From: Lachnospiraceae bacterium
GTDB taxonomy: Bacteria; Bacillota; Clostridia; Lachnospirales; Lachnospiraceae
Length of the DNA stretch: 7,685 nt
Direction of reading: 5' to 3'
Assembly (NCBI GenBank): GCA_021202715.1
Contig: JAJQCL010000060.1
Location: forward strand, 1 to 7,685
The notes beneath the pieces are model-generated. The model had not been told where the DNA came from and made no database searches. It saw only the letters and a program-made list of their open reading frames with translations. Positions 1-5,218 of this stretch are shown here, piece after piece. Within the stretch, counting starts at the first letter, position 1. The number at the start of each line of letters is the position of its first letter. Made by a program: the position numbers and the translations under genes.

Positions 1-976
1 GCTCCTTGATCTTCTCCAGGCCGGAGTGATCCTCATTCAGAATCTCCTCCGCCCGCCGGATATCGCGGGTCTCCGGGGAAATCTTCCGCCAGGGCATCCC
101 CAGCAGCGTCTCTATGTAGGAGCGGCTGACCGTGCCCTCCTGGCTGCCCCCGGGCATCATCTTGAGGCGGGCAATCTCCTTGCGGATCTTATCCTTGACC
201 TCATCGGCCGCATCGAGCGCCTGCACCTCCTGCAGATAGCGGTCGGCGTCGCTCTCCGTGTCGTCCTCTCCCAGCTCCTCGCGGATGACCTTCATCTGTT
301 CCCGCAGGACATATTCCCGCTGGTTTTTGTCCACCCGCTCCTTCACCTTCGCCTGTATTTCTGATTTCAGACGGCCGATCTCGATCTCATTTTCCAGCAT
401 GCCGGTCAGCACCTGATACTGCTGCTCGCTGCTCTCCAGATCGAGCAGCTTCTGTCTCTCCACCGGCTCCATGGGAAAACGGATCATCATCTGATCCAGC
501 ATCTCCTCCAACGTGTCAATGGAAGAAAATTGCCGGATCCCGGACTCTCCGAACGCCGCGTTCAGCTTGCCATAGAGCTCGATCTCATTCTTCATGGCGC
601 GGACCATGGCCTCCCGCTCGATTTCCGCATAGCGGGTCCTCTCGACCGGAGCCGGTTCGATCTCCGCCTCCAGATAAGGCTCCATGGCCAGAAGCTCCAC
701 GAGCTCGGCGCGCGTCTCTCCCTCGACCAGAACGCGGATGATGCCGCCCGGCATCCGCAGGAGCTGCTTCACGGTTCCGATCGTCCCGATCCGGTACAGG
801 TCGGCCTGCTGCGGCTCCGCGCAGTCCTCCTCCCTCTGGGACACCACAAATATCTTCTGGTCCATCACTATGGAGCGCTCCACCGCCGCCACAGATCTGT
901 CGCGGCTGACGTCAAAATGGACCAGCATCTTGGGCAGCACGGTCAGCCCGCGCAGCGCTACAATGGGTAATCTCAT
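1..976 (-). CDS. lon: ATP-dependent protease Lon, N-terminal part (cut by window edge)
   Basis: Lon is a cytoplasmic homo-hexameric AAA+ serine protease that degrades misfolded and some regulatory proteins. The first 325 codons are present. Residues 1-10 (MRLPIVALRG) lead into the Lon substrate-binding N domain, with LTVLPKMLVHFDVSRDRSVAAVE at about 11-33 and FVVSQ at 43-47. A long helical, coiled-coil-like region follows, with the family signature KNQREYVLREQMKVIREELG at about 217-236. The read ends in the linker after LLGMPW and ILNEDHSGLEKIKE, just before the Walker A motif, so the ATPase and Ser-Lys protease domains lie outside the window. The start is ATG at 976, preceded by AAAGGGAT about 6 nt upstream, a weaker ribosome site than its neighbours have. 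It follows clpX but is separated from it by an intrinsic terminator, so it probably has its own promoter. The family call is firm; the truncation is only the window limit. Confidence 0.96.
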   Translation of the reverse strand, partial: MRLPIVALRGLTVLPKMLVHFDVSRDRSVAAVERSIVMDQKIFVVSQREEDCAEPQQADLYRIGTIGTVKQLLRMPGGIIRVLVEGETRAELVELLAMEPYLEAEIEPAPVERTRYAEIEREAMVRAMKNEIELYGKLNAAFGESGIRQFSSIDTLEEMLDQMMIRFPMEPVERQKLLDLESSEQQYQVLTGMLENEIEIGRLKSEIQAKVKERVDKNQREYVLREQMKVIREELGEDDTESDADRYLQEVQALDAADEVKDKIRKEIARLKMMPGGSQEGTVSRSYIETLLGMPWRKISPETRDIRRAEEILNEDHSGLEKIKE

Positions 977-990
977 CGCAATCCCTTTCT

Positions 991-1020
991 ATATATAAAC
1001 ACGCATTCGTGCACATTCGT
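991..1020 (-). promoter_or_regulatory. Probable lon promoter/operator region with tandem heptad repeat
   Basis: Just upstream of lon is an AT-rich run (TTTATATATA on the minus strand, about 991-1000) that could hold a -10 element, possibly extended through a TG two bases upstream. No good -35 box is visible, so the promoter itself is tentative. Directly upstream lie two identical heptads, ACGAATG at 1014-1020 and 1004-1010, separated by TGC, giving a 10-bp period that places both on the same helix face. The heptad-3-heptad layout resembles the CtsR operator of Gram-positive clp genes, but the heptad itself is not GGTCAAA. A regulatory role is inferred from position and spacing only. Confidence 0.35.
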
Positions 1021-1023
1021 TTA

Positions 1024-1063
1024 CATCAGGCCGGGAAGCTCTGAGGAACTTTCCCATCTGATG
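1024..1063 (-). other. Imperfect hairpin between the clpX terminator and lon
   Basis: Minus-strand CATCAG (1058-1063) pairs with CTGATG (1024-1029). Inside, GGGAA (1051-1055) pairs with TTCCC (1033-1037), around a 13-nt loop. It begins immediately after the T-tract of the clpX terminator. It has no T-tract of its own, so it is not a second classical terminator. It could stabilise the 3' end of read-through RNA or be fortuitous. Confidence 0.3.
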
Positions 1064-1112
1064 AAAAACTCTTCCTTCTGCCCCCGAACTTCTCCGAGTG
1101 CAGAAGGAAGAG
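1064..1112 (-). terminator. Rho-independent terminator of the tig-clpP-clpX unit
   Basis: A perfect 13-bp stem forms on the minus strand between CTCTTCCTTCTGC (1100-1112) and GCAGAAGGAAGAG (1069-1081), with an 18-nt loop. The descending arm is followed at once by TTTTT (1064-1068). It begins 24 nt after the clpX stop codon. The T-tract is short, so some read-through into lon is plausible. Orientation is clear, because the other strand lacks a T-tract after the stem. Confidence 0.85.
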
Positions 1113-1136
1113 CTGCCTGTCTCAATCTGTCACATT

Positions 1137-2429
1137 TTACGCGGACTCATTCGAGCTGCGCCGTCCGCTGCGCCTCCTGACGCGGGGCACTGCCACCTCC
1201 CGGAAGCTCAGTTCAGGCTCGCCGGTGCCGTCGATGACCTCGGGGGTGACCAGACAGCTTCCGATGCTCTCATCCGAGGGAAGCTCATACATCAGGTCGA
1301 GCATGGCCTTCTCCATGACGGCCCGCAGCCCCCGGGCGCCGGTTTTCCTCTCAAAGGATTTCTCAGCGATCCGCCGGATGGCGTCATCGGTGAAGCTCAG
1401 CGAAACGCCGTCCAGTTCAAACAGCCGCTGATACTGACGCACGATGGAATTCTTCGGTTCCGTGAGGATGCGGATCAGGGCTTCCTGATCCAGCTGATCC
1501 AGAGAAACCATCATGGGGATCCGCCCCACGAATTCAGGGATCAGTCCGAACTTCACCAGATCCTGGGGAAGCACCTGTTTCAGCAGTTCCCCGACCCGCA
1601 CCTCCGTCTTCTCATGCACTTCCGCGTTGAAGCCGATGGAATTGGCTCCCAGACGGCTCTCGATGATCTTCTCCAGACCGTCAAAGGCTCCGCCGCATAT
1701 AAAGAGGATATTCGTCGTGTCGATCTGATACATTTCCTGATGAGGATGCTTCCGCCCGCCCTGCGGCGGCACGCTGGCGATCGTTCCCTCAAGGATCTTC
1801 AGGAGCGCCTGCTGCACACCCTCGCCGGACACGTCACGGGTGATGGAAACATTTTCCGATTTCTTGGTGATCTTGTCGATCTCATCCAGATAAATAATGC
1901 CGTACTCCGCACGGGGGATGTCGTAATCGGCTGCCTGAATCAGCTTCAGCAGGATGTTCTCCACATCCTCACCCACATATCCGGCCTCCGTCAGCGCCGT
2001 CGCATCGGCAATGGCGAACGGCACATTTAACATCCGGGCGATGGTCTGCGCCAGGTAGGTCTTGCCGGAACCGGTGGGCCCCAGCATCAGAATGTTGCTC
2101 TTCTGCAGCTCCACGTCGGAATCATCTCCGGCCATGACTCTCTTATAATGATTGTAAACAGCCACGGAGAGGGTTCGCTTCGCTTCCTCCTGGCCGATGA
2201 CATACTGATCCAGAAATGCCTTGATTTCACGCGGCTTTTTCAGTTCGATATTTCCCAGGTCGGCGCGCCCGGTCTGCTCGAACTCTTCATCCAGAAGCTC
2301 CGCGCAGAGGTCTACGCACTCATCACAGATGTAGACATCCTTGCGGTTTCCCGCGATCAGCTTCTGCACCTGCGCCTGACTCTTTCCGCAAAAAGAGCAG
2401 CACAAAGACTCTTCGTATCCTTTTGCCAT
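1137..2429 (-). CDS. clpX: ClpX, ATP-binding unfoldase subunit of the ClpXP protease
   Basis: ClpX forms a AAA+ hexamer in the cytoplasm that unfolds tagged substrates and threads them into ClpP. The 430-residue product has all expected parts: an N-terminal zinc-binding domain with C11-x2-C14 and C35-x2-C38; Walker A GPTGSGKT (117-124); pore-1 loop GYVG (150-153); Walker B IIYLDEID (178-185); RKH pore loop (226-228); the ClpP-docking IGF tripeptide (265-267); LIPEFVGR (296-303); and the sensor-2 GAR motif (364-366). Length is normal for the family. The C-terminus ends in an Arg/Ser-rich tail (about 416-428). The start is ATG at 2429; AGGAG lies very close upstream (3 nt) and AAGGAG lies 11 nt upstream, so ribosome spacing is not ideal. 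It starts 23 nt after the clpP stop with no promoter between, so it is almost certainly co-transcribed with clpP and tig. Confidence 0.98.
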   Translation of the reverse strand: MAKGYEESLCCSFCGKSQAQVQKLIAGNRKDVYICDECVDLCAELLDEEFEQTGRADLGNIELKKPREIKAFLDQYVIGQEEAKRTLSVAVYNHYKRVMAGDDSDVELQKSNILMLGPTGSGKTYLAQTIARMLNVPFAIADATALTEAGYVGEDVENILLKLIQAADYDIPRAEYGIIYLDEIDKITKKSENVSITRDVSGEGVQQALLKILEGTIASVPPQGGRKHPHQEMYQIDTTNILFICGGAFDGLEKIIESRLGANSIGFNAEVHEKTEVRVGELLKQVLPQDLVKFGLIPEFVGRIPMMVSLDQLDQEALIRILTEPKNSIVRQYQRLFELDGVSLSFTDDAIRRIAEKSFERKTGARGLRAVMEKAMLDLMYELPSDESIGSCLVTPEVIDGTGEPELSFREVAVPRVRRRSGRRSSNESA

Positions 2430-2452
2430 ACTCTCCTATACTCCTTGTCGGT

Positions 2453-3034
2453 TTATCGATGCGCGATCACGGCGTCCACCAGACCATACTCTCTGGCTTC
2501 CTCCGCGGTCATATAATTGTCCCTCTCGGTGTCAGCCTCGATGACCTCCAGAGGCTTTCCGGTGTTGGCCGCCAGAATCTCATTGAGCTTCTTCTTCGTC
2601 TTGAGAATCTCTTCGGCGACGATCCGAATCTCTGTCGCCTGCCCCTGCGCGCCGCCGGAGGGCTGATGAATCATCACTTCGGCATTCGGAAGCGCGTAAC
2701 GCTTGCCCTTCGCGCCGCTGGAGAGCAGGAACGCCCCCATGCTGGCCGCCATGCCGATGCAAATGGTGGAGACATCACACTTGATGTAGTTCATGGTATC
2801 ATAAATGGCCATGCCCGCCGTCACAGAACCGCCGGGGCTGTTGATGTACAGCTGGATGTCCTTGCCGGGATCCTCCGACTCCAGAAACAGAAGCTGCGCC
2901 ACCACCAGGCTGGCCGTCACATCGTTGACCTCCTCCCCGAGAAAGATGATTCTCTCCTTGAGAAGGCGGGAATAAATATCATAAGAACGCTCACCACGAC
3001 TATTGGATTCGATGACATAGGGAACCAGACTCAT
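2453..3034 (-). CDS. clpP: ClpP, proteolytic subunit of Clp proteases
   Basis: ClpP is the barrel-forming serine peptidase (two stacked heptamers) that receives substrates from ClpX and, where present, ClpC or ClpE. The 193-residue product has the Ser-His-Asp triad: Ser98 in GMAASMGAF, His123 in MIHQPSGG, and Asp172 in DTERDNYM. It also has the oxyanion-region INSPGGSV (65-72) and the N-terminal LVPYVIE axial-loop segment. I chose ATG at 3034 because AAAGGAGGA sits just upstream at good spacing and the protein then begins like other ClpPs. The reading frame stays open to a further ATG at 3106, but that 24-residue extension crosses the ribosome site and the upstream hairpin and looks unlike ClpP. 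It lies 81 nt downstream of tig, without a recognisable promoter, so it is probably part of the tig transcript. Confidence 0.98.
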   Translation of the reverse strand: MSLVPYVIESNSRGERSYDIYSRLLKERIIFLGEEVNDVTASLVVAQLLFLESEDPGKDIQLYINSPGGSVTAGMAIYDTMNYIKCDVSTICIGMAASMGAFLLSSGAKGKRYALPNAEVMIHQPSGGAQGQATEIRIVAEEILKTKKKLNEILAANTGKPLEVIEADTERDNYMTAEEAREYGLVDAVIAHR

Positions 3035-3056
3035 AGTAATTCCTCCTTTATACAAG

Positions 3057-3096
3057 GATGCCAAAAAGAGTGCGTAGGGCAGCTCTCTCTGGCATC
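3057..3096 (-). other. Hairpin in the tig-clpP spacer
   Basis: Minus-strand GATGCCA (3090-3096) pairs with TGGCATC (3057-3063), a 7-bp closing stem. Inside, AGAG and TGC pair with GCA and CTCT around a short loop. There is no T-tract after the descending arm, and the next bases run into the clpP Shine-Dalgarno, so it is not a classical terminator. It may be an RNA-processing or stability element that sets the Tig:ClpP ratio. Function is inferred from position only. Confidence 0.4.
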
Positions 3097-3115
3097 TCAG
3101 GGTCATTTTGTTTCG

Positions 3116-4396
3116 TTATTTCGCGGCGTCATAGATCACATCCACGGCCTTCTGCACGACGATGTTGCCCTTCAGCTCTTCCATCTGCTCGTCGTCGATC
3201 ATGGATCTCACCTGCTCCGCTTCCATCCCATACTGGGAAGCCATCTTGTCGATCTCCGCCTGAACATCTTCCTCGGAGGCCTCCAGGCTCTCAGCAGCTG
3301 CCACAGCCTCCAGCACCAGGCGGCTCTGGATTCTCTTCAGCGCGGTCTCCTTCTCCTGCTCGATCATGCTCTCCGTGGTCTGACCGGTGTACTGCATGTA
3401 CTGCTCCATCGTCAGCCCCTGATACTGCAGTCTCTGGGCAAATTCCTGCACCATGGTCCGCGCCTGAGACTCCACCATCAGATCGGGAATCTCCATCTCC
3501 GCATTCTCCACGACCTTGGCGATCAGAGCGTCTTCCTTCGCGGTCTTGGCCTCGGCTGCCTTCCGCTCCTCGAGCTTCGTGCGGACATCCGCCTTGTACT
3601 CGTCGAGGGTCTCGAACTCGGAGACCTCGCTGGCGAACTCGTCATCCAGCTCCGGCAACTCTTTCACCTGAATCTTCTTGACGGTCGTCTTGAAGGTGGC
3701 GGGCTTCCCGGCCAGTTCCTCGGCATGATACTCCTCGGGGAAGGTGACCTGAATCTCCTTCTCCTCGCCGATCGCCGCGCCGATCAGCTGCTCCTCGAAA
3801 CCATCAATGAACGAATGGGAACCGATGGTCAGCGGGAAATCCTCCCCGTGGCCGCCCTCGAAGGCCTCGCCGTCCACATAGCCGTCAAAATCAAGCTCGA
3901 TCTGATCGCCGTCCTCAACCGCCCGGTCTTCCACGGTGCGGGTGACTGCGTTCTTCTCCTGCTCCTTCTTGATCTCCGCCAGGACATCCTCGTCGGTGAC
4001 CTCCACGGACTCTGTCTCCACTTCCAGGCCCTTGTACTCGCCCAGCGTCACCTCCGGACGCACGGCAACCGTCGCTGTAAAGACGACCGGCTTACCGGCC
4101 TCCACCTGTGTATATTCGATCTGAGGCTGAGAGACGATCTCCAGACCGCTCTCCTTGCAGGCATCCTCGTAGGCATCCGGAACCGCCTCATTGACTGCAT
4201 CCTCCAGGAAAATATCTTTTCCATACATCTTCTCTACCATCTTCCGGGGCGCTTTGCCCTTGCGGAAGCCGGGAAGCTGAATCTGGTTTTTCGTCTGGGC
4301 GTACACCTTGTCGATGGCCTTCTCCACGTCCTCCACGGGAATCTCCACGGTCAGTTTGGCAAGGTTCTTCTCCAGTTTCTCTACGTTGACGCTCAT
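3116..4396 (-). CDS. tig: Trigger factor, ribosome-associated chaperone and prolyl isomerase
   Basis: Trigger factor docks at the ribosome exit tunnel and shelters nascent chains; its middle domain is an FKBP-type peptidyl-prolyl isomerase. The 426-residue product has the ribosome-binding signature GFRKGKAPR (43-51) in the N-terminal domain, an FKBP-like domain at about 150-245 (from VEDGDQIELDFDGYVDG to the FKTTVKKIQVKELPEL end), and a helical, Glu-rich C-terminal chaperone domain to residue 426. Length is typical. ATG at 4396 is chosen because AAGGAGG lies about 7 nt upstream and MSVNVEKLEKNLAKL is a standard family start. The frame stays open to 4552, but that extension would cover the gene's own promoter and leader. 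It is the first gene of the tig-clpP-clpX unit, with a leader of about 90 nt. Confidence 0.97.
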   Translation of the reverse strand: MSVNVEKLEKNLAKLTVEIPVEDVEKAIDKVYAQTKNQIQLPGFRKGKAPRKMVEKMYGKDIFLEDAVNEAVPDAYEDACKESGLEIVSQPQIEYTQVEAGKPVVFTATVAVRPEVTLGEYKGLEVETESVEVTDEDVLAEIKKEQEKNAVTRTVEDRAVEDGDQIELDFDGYVDGEAFEGGHGEDFPLTIGSHSFIDGFEEQLIGAAIGEEKEIQVTFPEEYHAEELAGKPATFKTTVKKIQVKELPELDDEFASEVSEFETLDEYKADVRTKLEERKAAEAKTAKEDALIAKVVENAEMEIPDLMVESQARTMVQEFAQRLQYQGLTMEQYMQYTGQTTESMIEQEKETALKRIQSRLVLEAVAAAESLEASEEDVQAEIDKMASQYGMEAEQVRSMIDDEQMEELKGNIVVQKAVDVIYDAAK

Positions 4397-4461
4397 TGTG
4401 TTCCTCCTTGTTGCTATCGGTAGCTCAATCAGGCCGCCCTGCAGCGACCTGCGCTCTACAT

Positions 4462-4483
4462 TCTCTGATTTCGTCTCTGATTT
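4462..4483 (-). repeat. Tandem 10-bp direct repeat in the tig leader
   Basis: AAATCAGAGA occurs twice on the minus strand (4474-4483 and 4462-4471), with CG between, a 12-bp period. It lies within about 15 nt of the predicted tig transcription start, in the untranslated leader. It could be a protein-binding site on DNA or RNA, or chance. Confidence 0.4.
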
Positions 4484-4495
4484 AGACAGTTTGCC

Positions 4496-4525
4496 ATTAT
4501 AGCATACTTCCTGTGAAATTGCCAG
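4496..4525 (-). promoter_or_regulatory. Sigma-A type promoter for tig-clpP-clpX
   Basis: On the minus strand a perfect extended -10, TGCTATAAT, has its hexamer at 4496-4501. A partial -35, CTGGCA (4520-4525, four of six matches to TTGACA), sits 18 bp upstream. Transcription should start near 4489, giving a leader of about 90 nt before the tig ATG. The upstream gene ends in a terminator at 4611-4644, so a new promoter is expected here. No CtsR-type GGTCAAA or CIRCE inverted repeat is visible near it. Confidence 0.7.
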
Positions 4526-4610
4526 TACTTTTTTTAGCGTCCAATCATCCACACTGCTGTCAAAAATTCACCACTCACCGCATACATCAAAGCACCACCC
4601 TCCAAAGCAT

Positions 4611-4644
4611 AATAAAAGCACCAGCCATTTTATTGACTGATGCT
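4611..4644 (-). terminator. Rho-independent terminator after the DUF1540 gene
   Basis: On the minus strand AGCATCAGTCA (4634-4644) pairs along its full 11 bp with TGGCTGGTGCT (4617-4627), two pairs being G-U. The 6-nt loop is ATAAAA, and TTTATTAT follows. On the other strand the wobbles become mismatches, so this is a leftward terminator. It lies about 90 nt past the DUF1540 stop and closes the thrS/DUF1540 side from the tig operon. The spacer 4397-4732 otherwise holds the tig promoter, its leader, and AT-rich 3' sequence in which I see nothing else convincing. Confidence 0.75.
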
Positions 4645-4732
4645 ATAATTTCTTTGCTTTATTACATTCCCTCTCCAACGCCGGGAAGTTCAAACATATT
4701 TTTCTTTTACCAAAAGGGTCTTGCGATACATA

Positions 4733-5044
4733 CTACCGCGCCTGAAAGGTCTGACACTCCGTCTCGTCAGAGACATGGGCTGTGCGCCCGGCGATGCCGA
4801 TGTGTCCGGCGCTGCACATCCGGTCACGGTTGTAGACACAGTCCACTGCCTGGCAGTCGACCGTCAGCTGCATGTTCGGCTCCTCCGCCTTGTTGCAGAA
4901 GCATTCCTTTCGCCAGGCGAAGCTGCCGCAGCTGGTCTCCGCCTCCTTACTGGCATACTGCCCCTCCACGCCGATGGAGCTGAGGCAGCAGCGGTTGTCG
5001 CTGTTGTGTACACAGGTTTCCACACTGCAATCTAGAATTGGCAT
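4733..5044 (-). CDS. DUF1540 protein with two tandem Cys4 units
   Basis: This is a small, probably cytoplasmic protein of 103 residues with no signal peptide or membrane segment. It has two copies of the DUF1540 pattern: C6-x4-C11-x7-C19-x19-C39 and C64-x4-C69-x7-C77-x19-C97. The spacing is identical and the offset is 58 residues, so it arose by internal duplication. Shared local text includes CxxxxCV(H/Y)N(S/R)D and E(T)xC..F at the end of each unit. Four cysteines per unit suggest metal (zinc or Fe-S) binding, but the family has no established function that I know of. A linker with C48 and C50 (CFC) adds two extra cysteines. The start, ATG at 5044, is backed by AAGGAGG about 7 nt upstream. 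No promoter is evident between it and thrS, so co-transcription with thrS is possible; a terminator follows at 4611-4644. Confidence 0.88.
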   Translation of the reverse strand: MPILDCSVETCVHNSDNRCCLSSIGVEGQYASKEAETSCGSFAWRKECFCNKAEEPNMQLTVDCQAVDCVYNRDRMCSAGHIGIAGRTAHVSDETECQTFQAR

Positions 5045-5136
5045 TTTATGTCCTCCTTATTCTTGGCCGCATGGCCATCAGGTCTGCCCTGCGGGTACGG
5101 ATCCCCTTGTAGGACCTCCTTAATTCCCGGGCCATG

Positions 5137-5184
5137 CCCTGTCTGCACGCTCCCCGGCTTTTTAGCCGGGGCGGCGTGTCAGGG
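5137..5184 (-). other. Long imperfect hairpin in the thrS-DUF1540 spacer
   Basis: The core is a perfect 8-bp stem, CCCCGGCT with AGCCGGGG and a 4-nt loop (5152-5171). Outer segments continue the pairing: 5145-5150 with 5174-5179 and 5137-5141 with 5180-5184, with small internal loops. The whole fold has about 19 pairs. No T-tract follows on either strand, so it is not a canonical intrinsic terminator. It starts 34 nt after the thrS stop and may protect the thrS mRNA 3' end or partly block transcription. The rest of the spacer holds an orphan Shine-Dalgarno-like AAGGAGG and a small GGCC-GCAT-GGCC hairpin (5065-5076). Confidence 0.6.
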
Positions 5185-5218
5185 TCAGTATGCGCATTCG
5201 GAGGAAATTTATGCACGA

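Noticed and set aside
1098..2030. A 310-codon plus-strand open frame opposite clpX
   Set aside because: It is antisense to ClpX motifs that are complete and in frame; it starts inside the terminator stem.
3035..3106. N-terminal extension of clpP to ATG at 3106
   Set aside because: It crosses the spacer hairpin and the AAAGGAGGA site, and the added residues are unlike ClpP propeptides.
2423..4423. A 666-codon plus-strand open frame opposite clpP and tig
   Set aside because: It is a shadow of two clear genes on the other strand, with a low-complexity Leu/His/Arg composition and no family resemblance.
4397..4552. N-terminal extension of tig to ATG at 4552
   Set aside because: The extension would include the extended -10 promoter, the leader repeat and the AAGGAGG site; family members start at MSVNVEKLEKN.
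4559..4564. Exact TTGACA on the minus strand upstream of tig
   Set aside because: No matching -10 lies 15-19 bp downstream; the extended -10 at 4496-4501 with its own weak -35 fits better.
4534..4587. A 17-codon minus-strand frame (MYAVSGEFLTAVWMIGR) with GGAGGG 10 nt upstream
   Set aside because: It lies between a terminator and the tig promoter with no usable promoter of its own; it is too short to support without conservation or ribosome data.
4589..4624. Two copies of AAAGCACCA 26 bp apart as a repeat element or CRISPR remnant
   Set aside because: Only two short copies; one is part of the terminator stem, and no spacer-repeat structure is present.
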